NCBI GenBank assembly: GCA_004294095.1
Contig: RDZR01000035.1
Location: forward strand, 1-61,252
Origin: Verrucomicrobiota bacterium
Lineage (GTDB): Bacteria > Verrucomicrobiota > Verrucomicrobiia > Verrucomicrobiales > Akkermansiaceae
Reading direction: 5' to 3'
Length of the DNA: 61,252 nucleotides
Each line of letters opens with the position of its first letter. Position 1 is the stretch's first letter. Positions 42,704-52,571 of this stretch are shown one piece after another. Both the position numbers and the translations under genes were made by a program. Below the pieces are notes generated by a model that ran no database searches, was not told the origin of the DNA, and saw only the letters and a program-made list of their open reading frames with translations.

Positions 42704-42955
42704 TTAGGCGAGTGTGCCTTCTTCTTTTTTCTCCTCCTTATCGCAATCACCGTCTTTGCCGCAGCTACCTGCTAGGAAAGTGCCTTCTTCTTTTTTCTCT
42801 TCTTTATCGCAATCACCATCTTTGCCACAGCTACCTGCTAGGAAAGTGCCTTCTTCTTTTTTCTTATCCTTATCGCAACCGGAGTCACAATCTTCCGCGA
42901 ATGCGATTGGGATGAAGAGCATGGATGCCATGAGGGCGTTGAGTAATAATTTCAT
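42704..42955 (-). CDS. Small secreted tandem-repeat Cys/Lys/Glu protein
   Basis: 83 residues. The signal peptide MKLLLNALMASMLFIPIAFA is followed by EDCDSGCDKDKKKEEGTF and near-identical 22-residue repeats, KKEEGTFLAGSCGKDGDCDK. The DNA repeat unit is 66 bp, with unit starts at 42714, 42780 and 42846 (the last partial). Regular CGKDGDC pairs alternate with highly charged KEEKKEEG, suggesting metal binding or a modified peptide. No maturase gene is adjacent. It has its own terminator and stands alone between convergent genes. No family is recognised. Confidence 0.75.
   Translation of the reverse strand: MKLLLNALMASMLFIPIAFAEDCDSGCDKDKKKEEGTFLAGSCGKDGDCDKEEKKEEGTFLAGSCGKDGDCDKEEKKEEGTLA
42714..42890. 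repeat. 66-bp tandem repeat, about 2.7 units
   Basis: Units begin at 42714, 42780 and 42846 with GTGCCTTCTTCTTTTTTCT. Units 1 and 2 differ at a few third-codon positions, indicating selection on the protein. The unit length keeps the reading frame. Confidence 0.9.
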
Positions 42956-43140
42956 TTGATTTGATATTGAGTTGTTTGATGAGTCGTCTCGAACAAATAG
43001 ACGATGCTTAGAACCGCGCTAGTCTAATTTATTCATTTTTTTCACCAAAAAAATTTTGGCCCACATCGAGCGTGTTTAGAGAAAATTGCAGGTGCTGAAA
43101 CGATGATTGACGTTCGCAGATCGGCCACGAATGGTAACGC

Positions 43141-43908
43141 ATGATGAAAAGCACCATCGGCCTCCGCCAAGCTCACCAAAGTCACTCAGCGATGATCATG
43201 GCCATGTTGTGCGGCATGTTTTTTTGCAGTTGTGTAAATGCTGTGCGCGGGCCTGAGCATGGGCAGACGGAATTTTTGCGCAGCACGGGCGTGGACGCGC
43301 GATCGAAGCTCGCACGTTTGCCATTTGCCCATTCATGGCGCGAGCCGTCATTGCAGCCGATGCAGTATGAAAATTTGATCATCCGTCCAGTCACGACGCG
43401 CTATCTGGATTCCAGCCAGTGGGAATTGAGCAAAAGCAGCGCGATTCCGGATGCGCGCAGCTATCAAAGGCAGGTGAAGTCATTGGCGGCGTATTGGGAC
43501 CGCTCGTTGAAAAAAGCATTCCGCTCGCCGATCAGTGCCTTTTACCTCGTGCAAAATCGTAACAAGCCCAAAACGCTCATCATGGAAGTGGCGATGACAG
43601 AAGTCGTCTTCGGCAGTCCATACGGCCCACTTGGCATCGCAACCTCGCCCGATGGCATCGCCGCCGAGCCATCGCTGCACTTACCGATGGTCGCCTTCGA
43701 GATTCGTGTGCGTGATGCGGCGACGGGGCGGCTCATCGCCACCTCAGCAGATCGCCGCGCCAATCCGATCGATGGCATCAAGGCATCGGAAAAAAATGTG
43801 CCCCTCGCCAATCAGAAAATTTGCGATACATGGTCTGAGCAACTCATGCAGGCGAGCAATCGGGAATTATTTCCCAAAGTGCAAGGCTCGTTGCTAGCGC
43901 CCTATTGA
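43141..43908 (+). CDS. DUF3313-like lipoprotein
   Basis: 255 residues. The signal segment ends in [10 protein letters not shown], a lipobox. Segments typical of DUF3313 envelope proteins are [56 protein letters not shown] and [20 protein letters not shown]. The function is unknown. The last 15 bases overlap the convergent hisF 3' end. An alternative start at 43144 is equally likely. Confidence 0.65.
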   Translation: MMKSTIGLRQAHQSHSAMIMAMLCGMFFCSCVNAVRGPEHGQTEFLRSTGVDARSKLARLPFAHSWREPSLQPMQYENLIIRPVTTRYLDSSQWELSKSSAIPDARSYQRQVKSLAAYWDRSLKKAFRSPISAFYLVQNRNKPKTLIMEVAMTEVVFGSPYGPLGIATSPDGIAAEPSLHLPMVAFEIRVRDAATGRLIATSADRRANPIDGIKASEKNVPLANQKICDTWSEQLMQASNRELFPKVQGSLLAPY

Positions 43909-44691
43909 GGAGGTGAACGCCGCTGGATCGATCCACGGCCGCACCGGCACTCCTTTGCTTGCGAAAAATGCTTTGGTCTCAGCCACCGTGTGCATGCCAA
44001 AGTGGAAAATGCTGGCTGCGAGCACGGCATCTGCCTTGCCGGCTTCTAACACATCCACCATGTGTTGCAAATTTCCAGCGCCCCCGCTGGCGATCACCGG
44101 AATATCCACTGCGGCGGAAATGGCGGCGGTGAGTTCCAAATCGTAGCCCGCTCGCGTGCCATCGGCATCCATGCTGGTGAGCAGCAACTCGCCCGCGCCG
44201 CGGCGCCAGACTTCTTTGGCCCACTCGATCGCATCCAGCCCTACTGGCTTGCGGCCACCGTGGGTGTAAATTCCCCAGCGCCCGGGCCCTTCGCGCTTGG
44301 CATCCATCGCCACCACAATGCATTGGCTGCCGAAGGCTTTGGCTCCAGCATCCACCAACGACGGCTGCCCCACCGCGGCGGTATTGATGCCCACTTTATC
44401 CGCTCCAGCGCCGAGCATCTCGCGCATGTTTTCCACCGTGCGGATCCCGCCCCCGACCGTCAGCGGAATGAAACATTTCTCTGCCGTGCGGCGGACGACG
44501 TCCACCATCGTCTCGCGCTGATCCGATGAGGCGGTGATATCCAGAAAAACCAACTCATCCGCCTGTTGTGCATTGTAGGCCACGGCGCATTCCACTGGAT
44601 CGCCTGCATCGATGAGATCCACAAAATTCACGCCCTTGACCACGCGGCCTCCGGTGACATCCAAGCAGGGAATGATACGCTTCGCAAACAT
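43894..44691 (-). CDS. hisF: Imidazole glycerol phosphate synthase subunit HisF
   Basis: 265 residues from ATG 44691 ([20 protein letters not shown], the canonical start); a frame nine codons longer is not supported. Both phosphate-binding halves are present: [20 protein letters not shown] and [20 protein letters not shown]. The catalytic Asp residues are in CLDVTGG and [13 protein letters not shown]. It is the cyclase of histidine synthesis, using ammonia supplied by HisH. No other his genes are next to it. It ends overlapping the DUF3313 gene. Confidence 0.97.
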   Translation of the reverse strand: MFAKRIIPCLDVTGGRVVKGVNFVDLIDAGDPVECAVAYNAQQADELVFLDITASSDQRETMVDVVRRTAEKCFIPLTVGGGIRTVENMREMLGAGADKVGINTAAVGQPSLVDAGAKAFGSQCIVVAMDAKREGPGRWGIYTHGGRKPVGLDAIEWAKEVWRRGAGELLLTSMDADGTRAGYDLELTAAISAAVDIPVIASGGAGNLQHMVDVLEAGKADAVLAASIFHFGMHTVAETKAFFASKGVPVRPWIDPAAFTSSIGR

Positions 44692-44750
44692 CGCTTCCAG
44701 CAAAGACCAGCCTGCCACTCAGGCCAAGTAAAACCATGGCGAGCCAATAA

Positions 44751-44783
44751 AAAACCACGCAGCCTTGATGACTGCGTGGTTTT
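44751..44783 (-). terminator. Terminator of the PEP-CTERM gene
   Basis: AAAACCACGCAG and CTGCGTGGTTTT, perfect 12-base arms around a 9-base loop. On the minus strand it ends in a T-run just after the PEP-CTERM stop. Confidence 0.9.
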
Positions 44784-44806
44784 AAAACCCATAATATATG
44801 AAAAAA

Positions 44807-45583
44807 TTAAGCGCGGCGTCTGCGCAAGAAACCTAACGCAGCAAGACCAACGAGGCCTAGACTCGATGGCTCAGGAATCGCTGTGATGCTGAAAATGCCC
44901 TGGTTGGTTCCATCGCCGCCGCTGAGAGCTCTGAATGGATTTGTATCGAGGCCCGCGACAACGAAATCCGTTAGCGGTCCTACCGTTCTATCAGCTGAAT
45001 AGCTCTGGCCGGTAACATTATTGATGATGCTCCAGCCATTGCCACGATCCAATCCTGAAAGATTGTCCCCCGCCGGGTCATTCGAGCCTGCCTCAAAGAC
45101 GACGAGCGTGCCCAGAGCCATGTTCACTTGGCTGATTTCGGCTTGGCTATTTATTGCGCGGCCAGCTCCTCCCACGCTCAATTGAGATCCAGTTCCTAAA
45201 TTCGCGATGATCCCTGTGGAGATGGATTGCGTGCGCAACACAGAATTATTCAAGTTGATGCTATTTTGCGTTCCGCCTGCCACTCCTTGCACGAGCTTGG
45301 GGGCTGCACCGATGAAATCGAGGTTGGTATTGGTCACCGTCATGGAGAATCCCTCGCCGAGTGTTAGAATGCTGAAATCGGCGATGATATTAGTGACCGT
45401 AGCGTGGCTGATGAAGATGTTATCATTGGTAACTCCACCAGCGACTGGCGCACCGCCACTCCAGTTTGCAGGATTCCAAAAAACCGGCCCACCGCCACCG
45501 ATCCAGGTGATCGCGGCTTGGCTAACAGATGACATCGCGGCAACGGATGCCGCGACGAGAAGTAAATTACGTGTTGATTTCAT
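44807..45583 (-). CDS. PEP-CTERM sorted exported protein
   Basis: 258 residues. The signal peptide MKSTRNLLLVAASVAAMSSV is followed by a beta-rich body that starts ITWIGGGGPVFWNPANWSGG, the autotransporter-like repeat start often seen in Verrucomicrobiota. The C-terminus is the sorting signal: IPEPSSLGLVGLAALGFLRR then RRA. PEP-CTERM proteins are processed by exosortase and carried to the cell surface. No exosortase gene lies in the window. It has its own terminator. Confidence 0.9.
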   Translation of the reverse strand: MKSTRNLLLVAASVAAMSSVSQAAITWIGGGGPVFWNPANWSGGAPVAGGVTNDNIFISHATVTNIIADFSILTLGEGFSMTVTNTNLDFIGAAPKLVQGVAGGTQNSINLNNSVLRTQSISTGIIANLGTGSQLSVGGAGRAINSQAEISQVNMALGTLVVFEAGSNDPAGDNLSGLDRGNGWSIINNVTGQSYSADRTVGPLTDFVVAGLDTNPFRALSGGDGTNQGIFSITAIPEPSSLGLVGLAALGFLRRRRA

Positions 45584-45792
45584 AACTAAAATAAATTTAG
45601 GAGTTTAATTTTCGGTCAGGGAAAGAAACGAGGTAAGTTTTGAAGCAACGTTTCTTAATATGAATGGTTTCTTAGACCAAATTTACAGCCAGTAAAGAAA
45701 AAATTTCAAAAAACTTTTTTCTCCTCAAGTAATGGATTTTTTCTCTGGTAGTTGACCCAGCGGCGATCGGTTGCTAGCGTCCGCGCCCCGAC

Positions 45793-48513
45793 ATGAGCGA
45801 AGCTTCCATCAATTACAAAGACACGCTGAATCTGCCACAGACCACCTTCCCGATGCGTGGGGACTTGGTGCAGAACGAGCCCGGGCGCTTGGCGCAGTGG
45901 GAGGAGCAAGGACTGTATCAACAAATTTTAGAAAAACGGCGCGCACAAGGAGCACCGGAGTTTATATTGCACGATGGGCCGCCATTCGCGAATGGCGATG
46001 TGCACATGGGCACGGCTTTGAATAAGCTGCTCAAAGATTTAGTGGTTAAATCCAAGACGATGGCCGGCTACACGGTGCCATTTGTGCCGGGCTGGGATTG
46101 CCACGGGCTGCCGATCGAATTCAAGGTGGTCAAACAAACCGCCGGGCTCGAGCCAGCGGAGATCCGCCGCCGCTGTGCCGAATTTGCCCGCTCCTACATC
46201 GAGATCCAGCGCACCTCATTCCGCCGCTTAGGGATTTTTGGCGATTGGGAAAATCCATACCTGACGATGAATCCGGGCTACGAAGCGGATATCTTGCGGG
46301 TTTTTGCGAAGCTGATGGAAACTGGCTGTGTTTATCAATCCAAGAAGCCGGTGCAGTGGTCCTACGGCGCACAGACGGCACTTGCCGAGGCCGAGGTCGA
46401 GTATCAGGACAAGGAAAGCCCGGCGATCTTTGTGCCCTTCACGCTGACGAGCGGCCCGCACGCCGGAGTGGCGTCGATGGTGATTTGGACGACCACGCCG
46501 TGGACGCTGCCGGCCAACCTCGGGTTGGCGGTGCATCCGGAATTTCACTACGTCTGTGCCCGCTTTGTGCGCGAGGATGAGGCACACACGCTGATGATGG
46601 TGCGCGAGCTCGTCGCCGCATTTGAGCAAAAAACCGGCTTCTCGATGGTGGAAATGTTAGCCGAGCACAGCGGCCGCGAGCTGGAAGGGCTCGAAGCGCA
46701 GCATCCATTTTTACCACGGCAATCCAAGGTGATTCTCGCCAATTTCGTCACTCAAGAAACGGGCACCGGCATCGTGCACATCGCGCCCGGCCATGGTGCA
46801 GACGATTATGTGGCTGGCCAGCAGAACGGCCTCGCCGTGCTCTCGCCGGTGGACGATCATGGGTTATTTACCGAAGAAGCCGGGCTGCCGGAATTAGTCG
46901 GGCGGCATGTATTTCAAAGCAATGAGCCGATCATCGAGTTGCTCGCGGCTGGCGGGAAATTGTTAGGGCGCGAGGGCTACCGCCACTCATACCCGCATTG
47001 CTGGCGCTCCAAAACGCCGATCATTTTCCGCGCAGTGGAGCAATTTTTCATTTCGTTAGAAACGCTGCGTGGCAAGGCGCTTGAGCAGATTGATCAAGTC
47101 GAGTGGTTGCCGGCGTGGGGGCGCAATCGCATCTACGGCACCGTCGAATCTCGGCCGGATTGGTGCATCTCGCGCCAACGCACATGGGGCGTGCCACTGC
47201 CGATCTTTTTTGATGAACATCACCACGCCATGCTCTCGCCCGAGCTCGCCCTCAAAGTGGCAGACATCGTAGAAACCGAGGGCACCAATTTCTGGTTCGA
47301 GCAATCTGATGAGGAAATCGCCGCTCGCCTCGGCCTGCCTCGCGGCGTGAAAAAATGCCGCGATACGCTCGATGTGTGGATCGATTCCGGCTGCTCGCAC
47401 GCCGCGGTGCTGGATCGTCACCCGCAGCTTCACGCGCCGTGTGATCTTTATTTGGAAGCCACCGATCAACACCGCGGGTGGTTCCAAAGTTCACTCATGC
47501 TGAGCACCGCTTACCGTGGGCACGCGCCTTACAAGGCGGTGATGACCCACGGATTTGTCGTCGATAAGGATAAGAAAAAACTTTCCAAATCGGAGGCGGA
47601 GAAGGCAGGAAAGCCGATCGATGCCGCTCATTTCTATCAGAAATATGGAGCGGATATCGTGCGCCTTTGGGTATCTTCCGTCGATTGGCAGAATGAGGTT
47701 CCATTTGGTGAAGAACTCTTCAAGCAAGTGGGCGAGCCATACCGCCGCCTGCGCAACACCTTGCGGATTCTGTTAGGAAATTTGGATGGCTTCGATCCTC
47801 TAACAGCTCCTGATCAACCGGCTTACACTTTGTTAGATCGTTGGATACTCGAGCGCTTGCACGAAGTGACGCATGAGTGCCGCAAGGCATATGAGAGCTA
47901 TGAATTCCGCAAGGTGTTCAACGCACTCAATCATTTTTGCACGCATGATTTATCGGCCATTTACATCGATGCGATGAAGGACCGGATGTATTGCGATGCG
48001 ACGGATTCACCCCGCCGCGTGGCCAGCCAAGTGGCGATGCACATGATTTTCAGCAGCATCACTCGCTTGTTAGCGCCGATCTTGGCCTTCACTGCGGACG
48101 AGGCATGGCAGCACGCGCCATTCGCGCAGGGCTCGATTCACGAACAGGATTTCCCCGAGGCAGATCCCGCCTTCGCACCGGGCACTGCGAGCCGCCAAGC
48201 GAAGCGTTTGTTTGAAATCAAATACGCCATCCAAACGGCGATTGAGACCCGCATTCAAGCCAAAGAATTTACGCGTAACAATGAGGCCGATGTGAGCCTG
48301 ACGATTCCGCAGGAAGATGCTGAGCTGTTAGATTTATTGAATGATCGCGACTTTGCTACCGAGTTTTTCATCATCGCCGGCCTGCGTGCCAGCATCGGTG
48401 ATGTATTGAGCGCTGAGGCACGCAAGACCGATCTGCCGCTTTGCCCGAGATGCCGCAAGCACGAGCCACTGTTAGAAAGCGGGCTGTGCGCGCGATGCGA
48501 TGAGGTTTGTTAG
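45793..48513 (+). CDS. ileS: Isoleucyl-tRNA synthetase
   Basis: 906 residues. The HIGH-like motif is HMGT at 71-74, the KMSKS-like motif KLSKS at 596-600, and the tRNA editing (CP1) domain has VIWTTTPWTLPANLGLAV and GTGIVHIAPGHGADDY. ESRPDWCISRQRTWGVPLPI is the class signature. The C-terminal zinc site is LCPRCRKHEPL...GLCARC. It charges tRNA-Ile in the cytoplasm. No T-box leader is seen upstream. The usual downstream lspA is missing. Confidence 0.98.
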   Translation: MSEASINYKDTLNLPQTTFPMRGDLVQNEPGRLAQWEEQGLYQQILEKRRAQGAPEFILHDGPPFANGDVHMGTALNKLLKDLVVKSKTMAGYTVPFVPGWDCHGLPIEFKVVKQTAGLEPAEIRRRCAEFARSYIEIQRTSFRRLGIFGDWENPYLTMNPGYEADILRVFAKLMETGCVYQSKKPVQWSYGAQTALAEAEVEYQDKESPAIFVPFTLTSGPHAGVASMVIWTTTPWTLPANLGLAVHPEFHYVCARFVREDEAHTLMMVRELVAAFEQKTGFSMVEMLAEHSGRELEGLEAQHPFLPRQSKVILANFVTQETGTGIVHIAPGHGADDYVAGQQNGLAVLSPVDDHGLFTEEAGLPELVGRHVFQSNEPIIELLAAGGKLLGREGYRHSYPHCWRSKTPIIFRAVEQFFISLETLRGKALEQIDQVEWLPAWGRNRIYGTVESRPDWCISRQRTWGVPLPIFFDEHHHAMLSPELALKVADIVETEGTNFWFEQSDEEIAARLGLPRGVKKCRDTLDVWIDSGCSHAAVLDRHPQLHAPCDLYLEATDQHRGWFQSSLMLSTAYRGHAPYKAVMTHGFVVDKDKKKLSKSEAEKAGKPIDAAHFYQKYGADIVRLWVSSVDWQNEVPFGEELFKQVGEPYRRLRNTLRILLGNLDGFDPLTAPDQPAYTLLDRWILERLHEVTHECRKAYESYEFRKVFNALNHFCTHDLSAIYIDAMKDRMYCDATDSPRRVASQVAMHMIFSSITRLLAPILAFTADEAWQHAPFAQGSIHEQDFPEADPAFAPGTASRQAKRLFEIKYAIQTAIETRIQAKEFTRNNEADVSLTIPQEDAELLDLLNDRDFATEFFIIAGLRASIGDVLSAEARKTDLPLCPRCRKHEPLLESGLCARCDEVC

Positions 48514-48840
48514 CTAGTTTTTTCCTAACAGACCTATTTTCTATCAGGCAAACGTGATCTTATGCGATCCCGTTATATCATGATGGCCGTTTTTGGCTAT
48601 GGTGTGCACATCGGAAGCGCCCCCCTACTCTGCCATCCCACCCACCCCTGTTGGATACCAAAGTCTCCAATATCCCACGTGCTCTCGCACTTCTATGCTT
48701 GCCAATGGCAATCGATTCGGTTCCCCATGCTCAACAATCCATCACCGCAGTGGACATCGCCGGCGTGCTTATCAAAACCACCGACCTTGTTCGCTCAGGC
48801 TGTTTTTTAATGTGGCGGCGGATTGCATCCGCCGCCACTT
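48514..48840. other. Gap with partial inverted pair and degraded coding traces
   Basis: Just past the ileS stop, TGTTAG and CTAACA sit as a 6-base inverted pair around a T-rich spacer (about 48507-48529). Between 48562 and 48810, frames such as LLDTKVSNIPRALALLCLP resemble a decayed gene, but no family is recognised. A perfect palindrome closes the gap. Confidence 0.4.
48812..48838. repeat. REP-like palindrome
   Basis: GTGGCGGCGGAT, loop TGC, ATCCGCCGCCAC: perfect 12-base arms. It lies at the 3' end of araB and may act as its terminator or be a REP copy of another family than those in alaS. Confidence 0.75.
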
Positions 48841-50493
48841 CTAGCAGCTTGATTTAATCTCTAACAATTCTTTCATCACACCGCCGAGGTCCGCTTTGGA
48901 GTCGAGGCCGCCGAAGCTATCGTGGAGCTTGCGATAGATCTGATAGATTTTTTCGTAAGTCTCTTGATTTGCGCGTTTCGGTTTGTAGGAAATTTTTTTC
49001 AAGCGCGTCATTTTTTTCTGAGCGGTTGGGAAATCAGGATGGGCTCCAGCGAGCACCGCCGCGGAGATGGCACCGCCGAGCGCGCACGCTTGCGAGGAGC
49101 CGGCGAGAAGCATCGTGCAGCCGGTGACGTCGGCGTAAATTTGCATGAGCAGCGGGTTTTTCTCAGCAATGCCGCCGGCACAGACGATGCGCTCGATGGG
49201 CACGCCGTATTCTTTGAGCCGCTCGATGATCACGCGCGCGCCGAATGCGGTGGCCTCGATCAGGGCGCGATACATTTCCGCTTGGGTGGTGTAAAGCGTG
49301 GTGCCTAACATGAGGCCAGTGAGTTGTGGGTCCACCAGCACGGTGCGGTTGCCATTGTTCCAATCTAGCGCGAGCAGTCCGGATTGGCCGGGCTTGAGTT
49401 TGGCGGCTTCTGCGGTGAGCGAGGCGTGTTTTTTCACATCGCCCAAGATGCCCTCGACAAACCATTTGAAAATATCCCCCACTGCGGATTGGCCAGCTTC
49501 GATGCCATAAAATCCGGGTAAAATTGCGCCGCGCACAATGCCGCAAATGCCCGGAATATCGCGCACTTTTTTCTTGGCGGAGACCACACCACAATCACAC
49601 GTCGAGGTGCCGATGACTTTGACGATCGTGCCTTCGCAGACCCCGGAGCCGATTGCGCCGTAGTGCACATCCATCTCGCCAATCGCGATTGGAATGCCGG
49701 CTGGCAGGCCGAGCTTTTTCGCCCATGCTGGGCAAAGTGCCCCTGCGGCAGTCGTCGCATCGTAGGCTTTCTGATAGAGTCGCTCGCGCAAATCTGCTAG
49801 AGCCGGATCGAGCGCGGAGAGAAATTCCACATCGGGCAAGCCACCCCAATCGTCAGCATAGAGTGCTTTGTGGCCAGCGCAGCAAACGCCGCGCACGACG
49901 TCCTTGGGATCCTCAACTCCCGCTAGCAACGATGGAATCCAATCCGCCAGCTCGACCCATGAGTATGCCGCCTTGAACACGCTGGGCGCGGTGCGCTTGC
50001 AATGCAGAATTTTCGACCAAAACCACTCGGAAGAATACGTGTTGCCACATTTCGCGATGTAGGCTGGGCGCATTTTGGCCGCGAGGGCAGTGATCTCCGC
50101 AGCCTCGCGAATGGCGGTGTGGTCTTTCCATAACCAGCACAGCGCGGCGGGTTGTTTGGCAAACTTGGCTTGAAAGGCGATCGGCACATTTTTCGCATCC
50201 ACCGGAATCGGACTTGAGCCGGTGGTATCGACGCCGATGCCGACAACTTTCGCCGCATCAAAGCCGGGCGTTTTTTTTGCCGCCGCGAGTGCTTGCTTGA
50301 CTGATTTTTCCAAGCCATAGACGTGATCCGCCGGATTTTGGCGGGCTAACAGATGGTTGCGCGGATCGAGGATGACACCTTGATTTCCACTTGGATAATC
50401 CACCACTGCGGTGCCGAGTTCTGCTCCGTCTGCGCAGCGCACAACGAGCGCGCGCACCGAATTCGTTCCGTAATCAATTCCCAATGTAAACAT
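48841..50493 (-). CDS. araB: Ribulokinase (FGGY family)
   Basis: 550 residues from ATG 50493 (MFTLGIDYGTNSVRALVV); a frame 17 codons longer is not family-like. FGGY features are VGIGVDTTGSSPIPVD, ALCWLWKDHTA, GNTYSSEWFWSK, GTSTCDCGVV, GLLALDWNNGNRT and IVCAGGIAEKNPLLMQIYAD. It phosphorylates L-ribulose in arabinose use. No araA or araD is adjacent, so the operon context is missing here; another pentulose substrate is possible. Confidence 0.92.
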   Translation of the reverse strand: MFTLGIDYGTNSVRALVVRCADGAELGTAVVDYPSGNQGVILDPRNHLLARQNPADHVYGLEKSVKQALAAAKKTPGFDAAKVVGIGVDTTGSSPIPVDAKNVPIAFQAKFAKQPAALCWLWKDHTAIREAAEITALAAKMRPAYIAKCGNTYSSEWFWSKILHCKRTAPSVFKAAYSWVELADWIPSLLAGVEDPKDVVRGVCCAGHKALYADDWGGLPDVEFLSALDPALADLRERLYQKAYDATTAAGALCPAWAKKLGLPAGIPIAIGEMDVHYGAIGSGVCEGTIVKVIGTSTCDCGVVSAKKKVRDIPGICGIVRGAILPGFYGIEAGQSAVGDIFKWFVEGILGDVKKHASLTAEAAKLKPGQSGLLALDWNNGNRTVLVDPQLTGLMLGTTLYTTQAEMYRALIEATAFGARVIIERLKEYGVPIERIVCAGGIAEKNPLLMQIYADVTGCTMLLAGSSQACALGGAISAAVLAGAHPDFPTAQKKMTRLKKISYKPKRANQETYEKIYQIYRKLHDSFGGLDSKADLGGVMKELLEIKSSC

Positions 50494-50591
50494 GTGACGA
50501 GTGAGTTTGAGGTGATCTAACAAAAAAGTTGCGTGCCCTTTCACACGCTAAAAGTGAAGTTGATTGAGCCGCTTAGTGAATCAAGCACAAT

Positions 50592-51326
50592 TCAAATTCC
50601 GGCGATGATGCAACGCACCGCGGCTTGCAGTGCGGCGCTGCGATCGTCTAACAACCCACGGCTTGGCGATTCCAGAGTGAACGAGCGCGGGCAGCCCATT
50701 TTGGCGAGATAGATCGCTTCCGGCCAGCCCTCGGGAACATCCGGCTCAGCGGGATGATAGATCCAACCCGGCTCGCGCACGTTGTGGCCATCAATTTCTG
50801 GGCCCGGCTCTGGCTCGAACCATGGCGCGACGGCGGCCAGCAATGTGTGAGCAAGCTGCGGACGATCTTCACCTTGATTGATTTCATAAAAATAAAACCC
50901 ATGGCCTTCCCAATCTTCATGCAGGGAAATAAATAAATCCGGCACCGGTTGCTGCGCCAACCATGCGACGTGCGCTTGCGTTTCTTTGCTACGATGAATC
51001 AAGTAGTCGCGATTCAAGTCCATACCATCCGCATTTTCACGAGTATTCGATGCGAGGCCGCTTGGATTGAGAAGGGGGCAAATCCGCCAATCGATGTTCG
51101 TTTGGAAAAAGCCATTACGCATCAATTCTAACAGCGCGAGCGGGCCTGCTGGCTCATCGCCATGAATGCCGCTGGATAGATAAATCCTCGGGCCGTCCGC
51201 ACGCCTGATCCAAGCCGTGGTCTGCAACATTGGATCGCTCAGCATGGGCTGCGCGGAAAATCCCTGAGCCTGCGCCAAGTGGGCAAACTCGCTGTGCACT
51301 TGATGCCAATCGATCGATCCATTCAT
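50592..51326 (-). CDS. M14 family zinc metallopeptidase
   Basis: 244 residues. Zinc ligands are in IYLSSGIHGDEPAGP (His and Glu) and LFISLHEDWEGHGF (His). NPSGLASNTRENADGMDLNR is the substrate-binding block, and SFTLESPSRGL holds a likely catalytic Glu. The short length resembles MpaA- or succinylglutamate-type M14 proteins that trim peptidoglycan peptides or amidated amino acids. The start overlaps the holB stop by four bases, so it is co-transcribed downstream of holB. Confidence 0.88.
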   Translation of the reverse strand: MNGSIDWHQVHSEFAHLAQAQGFSAQPMLSDPMLQTTAWIRRADGPRIYLSSGIHGDEPAGPLALLELMRNGFFQTNIDWRICPLLNPSGLASNTRENADGMDLNRDYLIHRSKETQAHVAWLAQQPVPDLFISLHEDWEGHGFYFYEINQGEDRPQLAHTLLAAVAPWFEPEPGPEIDGHNVREPGWIYHPAEPDVPEGWPEAIYLAKMGCPRSFTLESPSRGLLDDRSAALQAAVRCIIAGI

Positions 51327-52336
51327 GGCCCAAATGATTCGAGGAAGCCGACTTCCAGCGCGAGTGTCTCAAAGGCATTCGTCTCTAAGGTCCGGCGCAG
51401 CGATTCTAACGCATCCATACGGCGCAACAATCGGGCTTCACTTTCTTTTTCTGCTAGATCGCGCAACAAATTTGCCGAGTCCGGGAAATCCAACCCACCA
51501 GCGCGCACTTTGAGCCTCAAGAGATCCGCCAGCCATGCGCTGAGCACATCGAACAAGCGCGCGCGCCCATCGAGATATTCTGCCTCAGCGGCGGCTTCGT
51601 GAAAAATTTTCCGCTCCTTGAGCCAACTGCCATCGGTGGCATCGCGATAGGCTGCGATTTCTTCTTTTTCCGCCTCTTTAGCGGCAGCTTCCGCATGTGC
51701 GCGGATTTCTGCTAGAAATTGAGTGAACACCGCCTTGAGTTGCAGCGCGGCTAGCGGCGTGCCAAAGCCACGTTTGGCCACTGCATTGAGAGCTGCCACC
51801 AAGCGATCTCCGCCCGCAGACTGCATCGTCGAGCCGCCGGTGAGCTTGATCGATACGCAGCGCGAGAGAATCGTCGGCAAGAGGCGTTGTGGCTGGGAGG
51901 TGACTAACAGAAGCAGCGTTTGATTTGGCGGCTCTTCGAGAGTTTTCAAAAATGCGTTAGAAGCCTGCTCGTTCATGCGATCTGCATCGAGGATGACGCC
52001 GATTTTATAACCACCGCCTGGCACTGAGAGATGCATCGTATGCTCCAACTCACGGATGCCATCCACAGTGATGCGGCGGCTTTTGCTATGCGGGCGGAGC
52101 AATTTCACGGCACCGCTTTCCAGCTCATCCAATGCCGGAGTGGCAACGACGATTGGCTCACCGAAGAGATCCATTCCGCCAGAATTGTTTGGCGGCTTGA
52201 CGGCTTGGATGATGCGAGCGGCGAGATTTTCTTTACCAGAGCCCACCGCGCCGCTGATGAGAAATGCGTGTGCGAGCCGCCCGCGTTGGTGGGCAGAGGA
52301 AATGAGATCAAAAGCACGTTCCGCAGTCGTCGCCAT
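51323..52336 (-). CDS. holB: DNA polymerase III delta-prime subunit
   Basis: 337 residues from ATG 52336 (MATTAERAFDLISSAHQRGR). The clamp-loader ATPase-like domain has LAHAFLISGAVGSGKENLAA (degenerate P-loop). YKIGVILDADRMNEQASNAF and LLLVTSQPQRLLPTILSRC contain the sensor and SRC motifs. The C-terminal half is helical. It belongs to the clamp loader that places the beta clamp on DNA. A frame 20 codons longer overlaps toward the tRNA and is less likely. The M14 gene follows with a four-base overlap. Confidence 0.88.
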   Translation of the reverse strand: MATTAERAFDLISSAHQRGRLAHAFLISGAVGSGKENLAARIIQAVKPPNNSGGMDLFGEPIVVATPALDELESGAVKLLRPHSKSRRITVDGIRELEHTMHLSVPGGGYKIGVILDADRMNEQASNAFLKTLEEPPNQTLLLLVTSQPQRLLPTILSRCVSIKLTGGSTMQSAGGDRLVAALNAVAKRGFGTPLAALQLKAVFTQFLAEIRAHAEAAAKEAEKEEIAAYRDATDGSWLKERKIFHEAAAEAEYLDGRARLFDVLSAWLADLLRLKVRAGGLDFPDSANLLRDLAEKESEARLLRRMDALESLRRTLETNAFETLALEVGFLESFGP

Positions 52337-52410
52337 AGGGCGTGGGGATCTTTTCAGCAACCAAGCGGCATGCAACTTGAAAAAAATCCGGTTCACGAAA
52401 AATGCGTGCT

Positions 52411-52479
52411 AGCCTCACTAGGGCTCGAACCTAGAATAACGGAATCAAAATCCGGTGTGTTACCATTACACTATGAGGC
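52411..52479 (-). tRNA. tRNA-Gln (anticodon TTG)
   Basis: On the minus strand the sequence starts GCCTCATAGTGTAATGGTAA. The acceptor GCCTCAT pairs with GTGAGGC. The anticodon arm is CCGGA-TTTTGAT-TCCGT with anticodon TTG. The T arm is CTAGG-TTCGAGC-CCTAG. CCA is not encoded. It lies between holB and recQ. Confidence 0.96.
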
Positions 52480-52571
52480 TTTGGCAGGCCGCACTCGCGG
52501 TGCAAAGCGCGCTGTTTGATAAACCGCAATTTCTGCATTTGGCAACCCCGAAAATGTAAAAACCACGCTCG

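Noticed and set aside
42714-42890. CRISPR-like repeats
   Set aside because: The 66-bp units are contiguous without spacers and encode a protein repeat.
48562-48810. Gene downstream of ileS (possible lspA)
   Set aside because: No lipoprotein signal peptidase motifs; the frame shifts and reads as decayed sequence.
52411-52479. tRNA-Gln as an integration site for a genomic island
   Set aside because: No integrase gene and no repeat of the tRNA 3' end nearby; both neighbours are housekeeping genes.
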